Shown one piece after another: positions 42,982-51,708 of a stretch of 58,906 nucleotides of DNA. A program made the translations under genes and the position numbers. Location of the stretch: positions 1 to 58,906 of the forward strand of contig CAYVAS010000010.1 of NCBI GenBank assembly GCA_964449375.1, given 5' to 3'. Within the stretch, counting starts at the first letter, position 1. Each line of letters begins with the position of its first letter. The notes under the pieces were generated by a model that searched no databases, was not told the DNA's origin, and saw only the letters and a program-made list of their open reading frames with translations. This DNA comes from JAFDWI01 sp964449375 (lineage in GTDB: Bacteria > Actinomycetota > Acidimicrobiia > Acidimicrobiales > Iamiaceae).

Positions 42982-44373
42982 TCAGGTGACCCCGGCCGCC
43001 CGGTGGACCGCGGCGGTCATTGCACGCCCCATGGGCTCCCAGTCGAACCGGGCCGCCCAGGCACGCCCGTCCTCGGCGGCTCGGGTGGCTTCGTCCTCGC
43101 TTCGGTCCAAAACCGCGGCGATCCCTCTGGTCAGGTCGGTCCAGTGCGGTTCCACCAGCAGCGTGTTGGGTCCGGCCACCTCGGCCACGGCCGGGTTCTC
43201 ATAGGCCACGACCGGGCAGCCCAGGCTGTTGGCTTCGAGCACCGGCATGCCGAAGCCCTCGGCGATCGAGGGGAACACGTAGGCCGCCGCGTGGTGGTAG
43301 AGCCAGTGCCGCATCGCGTCACCCACATACCCCAGCAGGTGGATGTCGTCGTTGTAGGACGACGCGATGATCGCGGCCCGGGTGGCGGGGGAGATCACCT
43401 TCGCGATGTTGGCGAAGTCGTAGCCGGCGAGCACCAACTTGAGCTCGGTGCCCCGGGCCCGCAGCCGGTTGAACGCGGCCACCAGGTCCTGGATGCGGCG
43501 GCGGTCGTCGGTGCCGCCCATGAAGAACACGAACGGTGTCTCGGCGAGGCCGTAGCCGTCGATCAGGCTCTGTTCCATCAGATCCGGCGCCGCGGCGGCG
43601 TCGGGTGCCTCGGTGGCCAGACCCAGGTGGGCCACCTCGATGCGGTCGGCCACGCCCTCGATGCCCCGGGAGCGGGCGAAGTCCAGGGTGGTGTTCCGGG
43701 TGTGTTCGGAGATGGCCACGATCGCCGCCGAGCGGCGCAGCGCCGCGTCGAGCTGGCGTTCGTGCCGCCAACGGGCCGCCGCCTTGTTGATCGCGGTGGG
43801 CAGGGGAATGCCCGCACGCCGGGCACCGCCGAACGTGGGCTTGTAGGAGATCGGATACCGGTCACCCAGCTGGAGCGGGATCTGGTCGAACACCACGCTG
43901 ACCGTGGGCACCGCTTGGGGCACGCCCAGCAGGTGGTCGAGCTGCACCAGGACGTCGGCATCCCGGACCACCGCCGTCTCGAAGGCCGGGTCACACACGT
44001 TGCGGACCTTGTCGATCTTGGAGATGGCGGTGCTGGTCGTGGCGCTGGTGCTCACGTCGACCATCCGACGAGTGCGTGCCGAGGGGATCAGGTCGGTGAA
44101 CAACTCGGTGATGGCGTCGTCCACCGGATCGGCGAAGGCCACGAAGGCGGCGTCCGGGTCCAGGCGGGCGTCCAGTTCGGCGACGATGGCCCGGCCCACC
44201 GCGCCGATGCCCCGGAACTGGTGGCCGATCTGGAACGCGCGCAGATCGAAACCCACCCGCAACGGTGCCCTGGACCGGCCCGAGGTGGCGGGGGCGGTGG
44301 TCGTGGGTCCTTCGGCGGCGCTGTGGGTGCCGTCGAGTGCCGCGGCGGTGTTCGGGTCGGGGGAGGTGGTCAT
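42982..44373 (-). CDS. GT4-type glycosyltransferase
   Basis: 463 residues. A low-complexity N-terminal tail of about 35 residues precedes LRVGFDLRAFQIGHQFRGIG; VSVVFDQIPLQLGDRYP and VAISEHTRNTTLDF lie in the acceptor domain, and FVFFMGGTDDRRRIQDLVAA and FPSIAEGFGMPVLEANSLG in the donor domain. GGTDDRRR with FDxRxF is seen in transferases of the GT4 rhamnosyl group. It is the last gene of a five-gene minus-strand run (50653 to 42982) and overlaps the upstream stop by four bases. Confidence 0.9.
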   Translation of the reverse strand: MTTSPDPNTAAALDGTHSAAEGPTTTAPATSGRSRAPLRVGFDLRAFQIGHQFRGIGAVGRAIVAELDARLDPDAAFVAFADPVDDAITELFTDLIPSARTRRMVDVSTSATTSTAISKIDKVRNVCDPAFETAVVRDADVLVQLDHLLGVPQAVPTVSVVFDQIPLQLGDRYPISYKPTFGGARRAGIPLPTAINKAAARWRHERQLDAALRRSAAIVAISEHTRNTTLDFARSRGIEGVADRIEVAHLGLATEAPDAAAAPDLMEQSLIDGYGLAETPFVFFMGGTDDRRRIQDLVAAFNRLRARGTELKLVLAGYDFANIAKVISPATRAAIIASSYNDDIHLLGYVGDAMRHWLYHHAAAYVFPSIAEGFGMPVLEANSLGCPVVAYENPAVAEVAGPNTLLVEPHWTDLTRGIAAVLDRSEDEATRAAEDGRAWAARFDWEPMGRAMTAAVHRAAGVT

Positions 44374-45548
44374 CGGCCTGCCAGTTCGTGCACGATGTCG
44401 GCCAACACGTCGGCCGCGGACTCCCAGCGGTAGCGGGTGATGTTGGCGTATCCCGCCTCGGTCAGCTCGGCGCGCAATTCCGCGTCGGTGCAGATCCGGG
44501 CCAACGCGTCGGCGATGGCCGTCTCGTCACCCGGGTCGACCAGCAACGCCGCGTCGCCGGTCACCTCGGGCAGCACCGAACGGTTGCCGGCGACCACCGG
44601 GGTGCCGGTGGCCATCGACTCGATCGGGGGCATTCCGAAACCCTCGTAGAAGCTCACGTACACCGATGCGGTTGCGCCGCTGTAGAGCGCGGGCAGGTCC
44701 CGGGGGAGGACGTCACCGATCAGCAACCGGACCTTGCGACCCGCCGCGATCGCCGCGTCCACCGCGTCGCGGGTCTCCGCGTCGCGCCAGGTGCCCGCCC
44801 CGGCGATGACCAGGGTGTAGCGGTCCGCGATCGCCCCGTCCAGACGGGTGAACGCCCGCACCAGCCGGGCCTGGTTCTTGCGGGGTTCGATGTTCCCCAC
44901 CGCAACCAGGTAGTCCCCGAAGATGCCGAGCTGGTGCTTGACCGTGTCGATCTCGTCCGCGGAACGCCGGTAGAAGCGCTTCTCGTCCGCGGCGCAGCTC
45001 ACCACCCGCACCCGGTCCCGGTCCAGGCCGTAGAACTCGACGATCTCGCGCTGCATCCCCTCGGTCAGGGCGGTGACGACGTCCGATGTGGTGGCCGAGG
45101 CGCGCACCGCCCGCCGCAGGTACGCGCCGTTGGCCTCGTCCACCATGTGGGGCACCGCCTCGAAGCACAGATCGTGCACCGCGGTGATGCACCGCGAGAA
45201 CGCCAGCGGCCAGCGGCTGAAGTCGGGAAAGAAGTACACCGCCGGGCCGAGCAGCAGATCCATGGGCGGCACCCTGCCGGCCTGCTGGAGGCGCTGGAAC
45301 TGGGTGAAGGTGGCGGGCATCCGCAGCGGGCGGATCCGTTCGAACCCGTAGCCGCGGGCGATCGACGCCGTGCCCAGGGGAATCGCCAGGCGGGCGTCGA
45401 TGTCGCCCTTGGCTCCGATGCGGGCGTCCAGGGCCTGCAGGAGCTGCATGGTGTAGTTGCCCACGCCGCTGAAGTGGGGTGCGACCAGCGGCTTGCCGTC
45501 GATGACCAGACGTACCGGCTTGTCCGAGGACGTCGTCGACGGGCTCAT
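44370..45548 (-). CDS. GT4-type glycosyltransferase
   Basis: 392 residues. VIDGKPLVAPHFSGVGNYTM, ITAVHDLCFEAVPHMV, YLVAVGNIEPRKNQARLVRA and VYVSFYEGFGMPPIESMATG mark the GT-B fold and the nucleotide-sugar site. It should act in the cytoplasm on the same glycan as its neighbours. The start ATG at 45548 overlaps the upstream stop (ATGA), and its own stop overlaps the next start, so translation is coupled along the cluster. Confidence 0.92.
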   Translation of the reverse strand: MSPSTTSSDKPVRLVIDGKPLVAPHFSGVGNYTMQLLQALDARIGAKGDIDARLAIPLGTASIARGYGFERIRPLRMPATFTQFQRLQQAGRVPPMDLLLGPAVYFFPDFSRWPLAFSRCITAVHDLCFEAVPHMVDEANGAYLRRAVRASATTSDVVTALTEGMQREIVEFYGLDRDRVRVVSCAADEKRFYRRSADEIDTVKHQLGIFGDYLVAVGNIEPRKNQARLVRAFTRLDGAIADRYTLVIAGAGTWRDAETRDAVDAAIAAGRKVRLLIGDVLPRDLPALYSGATASVYVSFYEGFGMPPIESMATGTPVVAGNRSVLPEVTGDAALLVDPGDETAIADALARICTDAELRAELTEAGYANITRYRWESAADVLADIVHELAGR

Positions 45549-46753
45549 GCGGCCAGATCCAGGGTGGCTTCCACGGCTTCGAGGAGCTGGTCCGCGGCGC
45601 GCCGCCAGGTCAGCTCCGCAGCCCGGGCGCGGCCGTTGCGGCCCAGATCCCGGGCCAGCTCGGGGTCGGCATGGAGCCGCTCCACCGCCTCGGCGATCGC
45701 GGCCGGGGTGGGCTCGACCACCAGACCGGTGACGCCGTCGGTCACCAGCTCGGCCAGTCCACCGCCGTCGTCGCACACGATCACCGGACGGCCGTGCGCC
45801 ATCGCCTCGATCGCGGTGAGCCCGTAGTCCTCGTCGTAGGCGGGCGCGACCACGCAGCGGACCTCCGCGTAGGCGGCGTCGAGTTCGACGTCGTCCAGGT
45901 GACCGGTGAACTCCACCCGACCCAGACCCCGGGTGGGCGCGTCGGGGTCGAGGGCACCGGTGTTGCACCACAGTGCAGTCGGCTCGTGGGCGGCCAGGTC
46001 GGTGACGGCCTCGTCCCCGCGCGAAAGGGCCACATCCAGGGAGCGGGCGTAGGCCAGCCGGCCGCCGGAGCCGGTGCAGCGCACCCGGATGCGCTCGTCG
46101 ATCAGGTGAGCCGCCGAAACCACCAGCTCAGCCCGTTTGGGGAACTCGTGACGGGTCACGCACAGCACCCCGGCCTCGCCCGGATCGTCGCCGCCGGCGC
46201 TGCGGGCCGCCACGCCGATGCCGGCCTCGAAGGGCATCGTGGCGTCCCGATCGTTGAAGTGGGCCAGGCGACCGGCGACGGTGGCAGACGGGGTCGCGAA
46301 CGTGGTCACCGCCGCCAGCCGTTCCCGGTCCAGGCTCCGGACCAGGCCGGCGGCATGAGCGTGGTCGTCGGGGTCGGCGGCGAACCCGGCCGCGACGTAG
46401 AGATCCTCGAGGTCATAGAAGATCCGGTGGTGGTGGTAGAACAGCGCCAGGTGGGCCCGGTGCCGGTGCACATAGGAGGGGGGTGAGGTGGAGATCACCA
46501 GGTCGTAGGCGCCCGTGGCGATGCCGTCGAAGCGGTCCCGGCCCCTCAGGTAGGTGAGGAACTCGCGCTGGGTCGCCACGAGCCTGCGCAGCGTGGAGGT
46601 GGTGGCCGCGGTGGGGAGGGGCGCGGTGAGGTCCACCGTGTGGCGGGTCACGGCGTGACCCGCGCCGATGAGGATCTCCTCGACCCGGTTGACGACCCGT
46701 TCGAAGCCGCCCACCGGACCGTGATCGGGTTTGAGCACCGCGACCCTGATCAT
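45545..46753 (-). CDS. GT4-type glycosyltransferase
   Basis: 402 residues. VAVLKPDHGPVGGFERVVNR is the N-terminal acceptor loop, and ISTSPPSYVHRHRAHLALFY shows an odd His/Tyr-rich stretch continuing into YHHHRIFYDLEDLYVAAGF. The donor domain carries VTRHEFPKRAELVVSAA and APAYDEDYGLTAIEAMAHG. The motif YDEDYGL replaces the usual YEGFGLP, so its donor site differs from those of its neighbours. Coupled by ATGA overlaps on both sides. Confidence 0.87.
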   Translation of the reverse strand: MIRVAVLKPDHGPVGGFERVVNRVEEILIGAGHAVTRHTVDLTAPLPTAATTSTLRRLVATQREFLTYLRGRDRFDGIATGAYDLVISTSPPSYVHRHRAHLALFYHHHRIFYDLEDLYVAAGFAADPDDHAHAAGLVRSLDRERLAAVTTFATPSATVAGRLAHFNDRDATMPFEAGIGVAARSAGGDDPGEAGVLCVTRHEFPKRAELVVSAAHLIDERIRVRCTGSGGRLAYARSLDVALSRGDEAVTDLAAHEPTALWCNTGALDPDAPTRGLGRVEFTGHLDDVELDAAYAEVRCVVAPAYDEDYGLTAIEAMAHGRPVIVCDDGGGLAELVTDGVTGLVVEPTPAAIAEAVERLHADPELARDLGRNGRARAAELTWRRAADQLLEAVEATLDLAA

Positions 46754-48120
46754 TCGGCGGCCACGCCCGCGGCGCGACCCGCCGCCGGGGTCTTGGTCGC
46801 GATCACCGCGTAGTCCATGGGGCCGAACAGGGCCCAGTTGATCTCCTCGAGCATGCCCGGGGGCAGCGCCCCACGTTGGGTGGCCAGGGTCCGGTCGTCG
46901 GTGGTGGCCTTGCGCGGGTGCAGGTAGCGCACCTCGACATCCGCGAACCCACGCTGGCGGCACAGGAACTCCAGCAACTGGGGGTGCAACGGTTTGACGT
47001 GGGTGGGGTCCAGGTAGAACGACGACGCCCCAACCGACAGGTTCGTGCAGTTGGGGGTCTCCAGGATCAACGCCCCTCCCGGCACGAGCGCCACCAGCGC
47101 CGCGTCGATCAGCGCCAGCAGATCCTCCAGAGCCAGGTGTTCGGCGATGTGGAACCCGGTCACCGCGGCGACCGACGCGTCGGGCAGCTCGTCCAGGTGG
47201 GCGACGGCTTCGCCGCGCCGGGCGTCCAGGCCGCGCGCGACGCACTCGTCGACCGACACCGGGTTCAGGTCGAGTCCGTAGGCTCCGATGCCGTTGTCCC
47301 GCAGGATCTCGAGCCATTCGCCACGGCCACAGCCGATGTCGATCACCGTGGCCGCCGAACCGATCGCCTCGATGTCGGCCACGTAGGGCTCCAGCAGGGC
47401 CCGGACCTCGGCCCGAGAACCTCTGAACGTGTCCTCCAGGTCCGCGTACAGCCGGGCCCGGTCGGGGTCGAAGCCCACGTCGATGGTGCGCATCGCCGAG
47501 GTCGTGGCCTCCGGCGACCCGGACTTCGGAACGCCCGCCGGCTCCGAAGCTGCCGGTCCGGCGGCGTCGCCGGCACGTTCGGCCACCCGGCGGACCCGGT
47601 TGAGTTTCGCCTCCAGCACCTGGATCCGGCTCAGCAGCGCCTGTAGCTCGATCCGCCGCCCCATCGGGTCGACCCAGTCGGTGCCCTCCGACACCGCCTC
47701 CACCGCGGCCAGGCGCTCCTCGTCGATGCGGAGCTGTTCGGCGATCTCGTCGATGGCCACGTCGATCGTCGCCAATGACGCGTTCATCCGGGTCAGGCGC
47801 GGTTCGAGGGTGCGCAGATCGCTGGCCTGAGCCCGCACCAGCCCGGTGAGGGTCTCGATCGCCTCGAGCACCCGCTCGTTGAACACCCGCTGGTACGAGG
47901 TGACCGGACGCAGGCCGTCGAGCAGCGCCTTCTTGACCGGACGGGCCCGAGCGTCCGCGGGAATGTCCTCGCCGACGTGACCGTGCTGCGCGGCCTCGTC
48001 CAGCATGAGCCGGAGGTGCGCGTAGACGCTGTCGTCGGCGTCCAGACCGGTGGGGATGCGCGCATCGACCCGACGAGCCAGCTCGTCGAGGATCTCCTGC
48101 ACCGATGGCTCGCGCGACAT
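46750..48120 (-). CDS. Coiled-coil methyltransferase resembling O-antigen chain terminator WbdD
   Basis: 456 residues. Residues 1-75 are helical, about 80-180 have heptad-like Leu/Ile/Glu spacing typical of a coiled coil (LEAIETLTGLVRAQASDLRT, then QALLSRIQVLEAKLNRVRRV), and a SAM methyltransferase begins near 258 with VIDIGCGRGEWLEILRDNGI; GLDLNPVSVDECV, HIAEHL, ETPNCTNL and FYLDPTHVKPLHPQ follow. The methyltransferase part is close to WbdD, which caps O-antigen chains before Wzt-dependent export. Unlike WbdD there is no kinase, and the coil precedes the enzyme domain. Capping is inferred from this and from the Wzt cargo domain. Confidence 0.87.
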   Translation of the reverse strand: MSREPSVQEILDELARRVDARIPTGLDADDSVYAHLRLMLDEAAQHGHVGEDIPADARARPVKKALLDGLRPVTSYQRVFNERVLEAIETLTGLVRAQASDLRTLEPRLTRMNASLATIDVAIDEIAEQLRIDEERLAAVEAVSEGTDWVDPMGRRIELQALLSRIQVLEAKLNRVRRVAERAGDAAGPAASEPAGVPKSGSPEATTSAMRTIDVGFDPDRARLYADLEDTFRGSRAEVRALLEPYVADIEAIGSAATVIDIGCGRGEWLEILRDNGIGAYGLDLNPVSVDECVARGLDARRGEAVAHLDELPDASVAAVTGFHIAEHLALEDLLALIDAALVALVPGGALILETPNCTNLSVGASSFYLDPTHVKPLHPQLLEFLCRQRGFADVEVRYLHPRKATTDDRTLATQRGALPPGMLEEINWALFGPMDYAVIATKTPAAGRAAGVAAE

Positions 48121-48184
48121 CGCAGCAGATCCTACTGCCGCCCCCCACCGGGCCGAAGGTCGCGGACCCGGCCCGGGGGGTGCC

Positions 48185-50653
48185 TCACGCGGCGAGGGGG
48201 ACGCCCAGAATGCCGCTCACCATCGACCGGAACGTCGCGCCGATGACCTCCCAGCGGTAGTCCTGGGCGAACTCCCAGCCCGCCCGGGCCCTTCGGTCGG
48301 CACTCTCCGGATCGGCGAACACCGCCCGAACCGCCGCGGCGAAGTCGTCGGGTTCGGCCAGGAGCAGTTCCCGGTCGTGGGTCAGGTTCAGACCGCGGGC
48401 GCCGAAGGGGGTCGACACCGTGGGCACGCCCTGACCCAGAAACTCGATGAGCTTGAGGTTGGTACCCGAGCCGATGCGCATGGGGTTGAGCGCCACCGAC
48501 GCGCACGCCAGCAGCGTGGACTTGACCGTGGCCGACACCGTGCCCGGAAAGATGATGTTGTCGGGCACGGTCCGATCGGCGAACACCGCGCCGTGGTTGC
48601 CGGCGGACACGATGAACAGCTCGGGGCACTGCTCGGCCAAGGTCACCAGAAAGTCGGCGGCGTCCAGGTTGGGCAGATGCCAGGACCCGAAGAACACCCC
48701 CAGGTGCTCGGTCCCCTGCGAGCCCCAGTTCCAGTGCAGCCGGGTGAACCAGCGCCGCCCCGCGGCCCGCCGATCCGCGGGGTCGCGCAGCTCGTCGGGC
48801 ACCACCGTGCCGTTGGGGATCTCCACGATGGCATCGGCGTCGAGCCCGTAGAGCTCGGCCAGGCGCGCCGCGTCGGAGGCCGAACAGGCGCTCACCGCCA
48901 CCGCACCGGTCAGGGCATCGTGTTCGACCCGGCGCAACAGGTCGAGCACCGGGGGCGCGACCGGGCTGTCACCCAGACTCTGGATGCGCAGGTCCAACTC
49001 GACGTTCTGGGTGTCGACGATGAAGGGCAGGTCGACCTTGGCCTTGGCGAGGGCCGGATGCAGGAAGGGTTGGGCCAGGATCACCAGATCGGCCCGGGAG
49101 GCGAGCTGGCGGAGCCGTTCCAGGTACGCCGGGGTGAGGTGGGCGTCCACCCCGGCGAGCACGTCGGTGAGGGGTTGGCCGGCGCGCAGTCCCAGGTCGT
49201 CCTCGACGCGGGCCTGGCGTTCGCTACGGGGCACCACCGTGCTGGTCAGCCCCGCGGCGACCTGGGTGGTGGCCGGCTGCACCCCCGGGGTGGCCACCAG
49301 GGCGAGCACGTCGACGTCCATGAACGGGGCCAGCGCGGCGCACAGGTGGTGCACCCGCAGCTCGCCACCGTGGCCGGGGTCGTCGATGCCGTAGGTGGCC
49401 AGCACCACAGCCCGACGCCGATTCCGGAACGGGGTCGCCGGACCCCGGGCGCTGGCCAGGTTCCGGACCCTGGTGTCGGGGCGGCGGCGGGTCCGCGGCC
49501 CGGCCAGCAGTGTGGTCGCAGCGTCGCGCCAGGTGCGCCCCGCGGCCCGGCGGTACGCGGCGTGTCCCATACGGCGGGCCCAGGCAGGATCCGCGGTGAC
49601 CCGGTCCAGGGCGCGGCCCAGGTGCTCGGGGGTGGGTTCGGTGATCAACCCGTTGACCCCGTCGGCGACGAACTCGGCCGGCCCGCCCGAGTCGGTGCAG
49701 GTGATCGACGGGGTGCCCTGGCTGGCGGCTTCACCACAGATCAGGCCCTGGTCCTCGTCGTGGGGCACGAATGGCACCGCGATGGCGGCGCGGTAGTGGG
49801 AGATGAGCTCGTCGTCGGGCACGAACCCCAGGAACTCGATGCGCTCGTCACCGGCGGCCCGCTCCTTGAGTTCGTCGGCCAGGGGACCGGTGCCGGCGAT
49901 GCGCAGCTTCACCGGGGCACGCACGTGGGCCATCGCGTCGATGATCAGGCCGATGCGTTTGGGGGCGTCCAGACGTGACGCGGTGAACAGCGCGGTGCCC
50001 GGCTCGGTCGGCGGCGCTTCCAGTGGCAGGTCGGTGGGAAGGGGCAGCACCCGGGCCTGGATCCCGCGGGGAAAGTATTCGGGGCGCACCGCGACCGTGG
50101 CCGAGATGGCGAAATGGGCCCGCACCCGGGGTGGGGTCAGCGCGATCCGGTCGAGCCAGTGGACCACCGCTCGGGCGAATGGACCGGGAAAGACCAGGTC
50201 GGGAGCGTCCTCGCCCTCGTCGGCGATGAGCGCGGCGAAGCGCAGGAAGAACTCGTCCACCGCGGCACGGTCGTGGCGGGTTCCGATCAGCTCGAGGATC
50301 TCGGCGGTGCGGGGTGACCGGGGCGGAGCGGTCAGGGGCAGCCCGAAGGCCGCGTAGGCGTCGTAGAGCCCGCGCAGGGGATGGAACATGTGGACCACGT
50401 GGTCGGGGTGGTGAATCATCCATGCGGGATACTTGACCGACACGACCCGGTCGAAGCCCGACAGGTCGAGCTGCGCGAAGCGGCGGTAGCCGTCGATGAG
50501 CCCGGGAAGCGTCGTCTCGTTGACCGGCAGCTTGATCAGCTCGGCGTCGTGGCCGTCGAGCTCGTTCATGGCCTGGACCATGGCGGCGGTGGCGCGTTCG
50601 GTTCCGCCCCACATCGCCGGGACGGGCTCGGGAGCGACGACGGCGACCCTCAT
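48185..50653 (-). CDS. Double-domain GT-B glycosyltransferase
   Basis: 822 residues, two complete GT-B proteins joined. The first (about 1-385) opens VAVVAPEPVPAMWGGTERAT and has FTASRLDAPKRIGLIIDAM and VPHDEDQGLICGEAASQGTP; an Arg-rich linker follows (GPRTRRRPDTRVRNL). The second (about 410-822) has GHGGELRVHHLCAALA, VDTQNVELDLR, VFFGSWHLPNLDAADFL and NPMRIGSGTNLKLIEFLGQG. Such fusions can add two sugars in turn, as in repeat-unit polymerases. It is the first gene of the minus-strand run; 64 bases separate it from the methyltransferase. Confidence 0.9.
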   Translation of the reverse strand: MRVAVVAPEPVPAMWGGTERATAAMVQAMNELDGHDAELIKLPVNETTLPGLIDGYRRFAQLDLSGFDRVVSVKYPAWMIHHPDHVVHMFHPLRGLYDAYAAFGLPLTAPPRSPRTAEILELIGTRHDRAAVDEFFLRFAALIADEGEDAPDLVFPGPFARAVVHWLDRIALTPPRVRAHFAISATVAVRPEYFPRGIQARVLPLPTDLPLEAPPTEPGTALFTASRLDAPKRIGLIIDAMAHVRAPVKLRIAGTGPLADELKERAAGDERIEFLGFVPDDELISHYRAAIAVPFVPHDEDQGLICGEAASQGTPSITCTDSGGPAEFVADGVNGLITEPTPEHLGRALDRVTADPAWARRMGHAAYRRAAGRTWRDAATTLLAGPRTRRRPDTRVRNLASARGPATPFRNRRRAVVLATYGIDDPGHGGELRVHHLCAALAPFMDVDVLALVATPGVQPATTQVAAGLTSTVVPRSERQARVEDDLGLRAGQPLTDVLAGVDAHLTPAYLERLRQLASRADLVILAQPFLHPALAKAKVDLPFIVDTQNVELDLRIQSLGDSPVAPPVLDLLRRVEHDALTGAVAVSACSASDAARLAELYGLDADAIVEIPNGTVVPDELRDPADRRAAGRRWFTRLHWNWGSQGTEHLGVFFGSWHLPNLDAADFLVTLAEQCPELFIVSAGNHGAVFADRTVPDNIIFPGTVSATVKSTLLACASVALNPMRIGSGTNLKLIEFLGQGVPTVSTPFGARGLNLTHDRELLLAEPDDFAAAVRAVFADPESADRRARAGWEFAQDYRWEVIGATFRSMVSGILGVPLAA

Positions 50654-50729
50654 CGTCCCGCCAGTCGTCGGGCCACCCCCGCCGGTCGCCCGGGCACCCC
50701 CGCCCTCGCCGTCGCCCCCACCGCCCAGG

Positions 50730-50780
50730 CGAAATTCGGAGCGAAAAGGTCGATATTCGACCTTTTCGCTCCGAATTTCG
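50730..50780. repeat. Perfect 24-bp inverted repeat with 3-base loop
   Basis: The arms 50730-50753 and 50757-50780 are exact reverse complements around TAT; the outer part reads CGAAATTCGGAGCGAAAAGG. The arms are clearly poorer in G+C than flanking DNA. It lies 77 bases upstream of the double glycosyltransferase. As RNA it would form a very stable hairpin; as DNA it could extrude as a cruciform or bind a dimeric protein. No T-run follows in either direction. Copies elsewhere in the window were not seen. Confidence 0.85.
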
Positions 50781-50934
50781 GGGAAGTGTCGACGCGGTCC
50801 CTCGGGCAGTGCATCGTCGACTCATGGTAGAGCCCGTCGGACGCGCCACAGCGGATGCCGGACCTCACCGTCACGCCGCGCACCTCCGGTCACCGGGTCG
50901 GCCGGGACGTTGGGCGCGCCCGCGGGAAAACTGG

Positions 50935-50965
50935 AGCGGAGGACCCTCGACGAGGGTCCTCCGCT
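50935..50965 (-). terminator. Terminator-like hairpin after the HbhA/phasin-like gene
   Basis: AGCGGAGGACCCTCG (50935-50949) and its exact complement (50951-50965) form a 14-15-bp stem. On the minus strand it is followed by CCAGTTTTCC, a short T-run (50930-50927). It lies 139 bases beyond the stop of the minus-strand gene 51104-51559 and fits termination of that transcript. Confidence 0.7.
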
Positions 50966-51103
50966 AGAAGTGCTCGGGCCGTCGATGGGGGAGTCGACGG
51001 GCGGCCGAGCGGTGATCGGGGACCTGGGCGGGGAGCCCGGTACGACCCGATCGTGCCGACTCCGGGAAGGGGGACCCGGGCATCGGCAGGATGACAGGAC
51101 GCG

Positions 51104-51559
51104 TCAGGCGGCGCGCCCCACGAGGTTGCGGACCTGGGCTCGGGCGTCGCGGGCGGCGTCACGGGCCTGGCTCACGAGCTCGGCGGCCTGGTCGGGGAGG
51201 CGCTCGGCCAGGTCGTCGAGGATCTGGTCGATGCGGGCCTCCAGCTCACCGAGACGGTCCTCGGCGGCCTTGATCTGGCTGTCGACGGTGTCGGAGAGCT
51301 GCTCCAGACGGGCGGTCGCGTCGTCGGTGAGCTTCTCGACGTTGGTGCGCACCTCGTCGATCTGCGCGCTGAGCTGCTCGGGAAGCTCGCGGGTGAGCTC
51401 CTCGGCCTGCTGGGTCAGCTCCCGGCGCTGGACCTGCACCTTCTGGGCGGTCAACACGCCGAAACCGATCACGATGTAGGCGGCGTCCCGGAGCGTCCGG
51501 GTGACATCGTCGAGGCCGATCTCGGGCAGCTCGACGTCGGGGAGGGTACGTTCAGGCAC
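51104..51559 (-). CDS. HbhA/phasin-like coiled-coil protein
   Basis: 151 residues, starting at GTG 51559 with AGGAG about 8 bases upstream. A hydrophobic patch (AAYIVIGFGVLTAQKV, about 27-42) is followed by an almost continuous amphipathic helix (about 45-150) rich in Glu, Arg, Ala and Gln, including LPEQLSAQIDEVRTNVEKLT and ending VRNLVGRAA. The layout resembles mycobacterial heparin-binding haemagglutinin HbhA and phasins, which bind lipid or polymer inclusions, but the Lys-rich HbhA tail is missing. It has its own promoter with an embedded operator and a terminator, so it is a regulated single gene. Confidence 0.65.
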   Translation of the reverse strand: MPERTLPDVELPEIGLDDVTRTLRDAAYIVIGFGVLTAQKVQVQRRELTQQAEELTRELPEQLSAQIDEVRTNVEKLTDDATARLEQLSDTVDSQIKAAEDRLGELEARIDQILDDLAERLPDQAAELVSQARDAARDARAQVRNLVGRAA

Positions 51560-51597
51560 GGTGGGTGCTCCTGTGAGGGTGCTTGCGTCTGCTAGCA

Positions 51598-51626
51598 AGA
51601 TTAGCGCAACTGTTAAACAGTTGCAA
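51598..51626 (-). promoter_or_regulatory. Promoter with embedded operator palindrome
   Basis: On the minus strand -35 TTGCAA (51626-51621), 17 bases, -10 TAATCT (51603-51598). The palindrome GCAACTGTTAAACAGTTGC (51606-51624, 8-base arms) overlaps the -35 box and spacer, a classic repressor position. A start near 51591 gives a leader of about 32 bases with AGGAG before GTG 51559. Confidence 0.7.
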
Positions 51627-51708
51627 GCACCTGGCGCCGGTTTTTGCTGTGACCCGTGGCACGTGGCCCGACCGGTCCCGATGATCCCACCACCCCGGCC
51701 CGGTCGAC

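Larger units (their letters stand above)
50654..51103. other. 450-base intergenic region holding two strong inverted repeats
   Basis: No protein gene is convincing here. The stretch contains the perfect 24-bp inverted repeat at 50730-50780 and the 15-bp terminator-like repeat at 50935-50965. A TACCAT box on the minus strand (50829 to 50824) might start a leader that includes the first hairpin, without a good -35. Confidence 0.6.
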
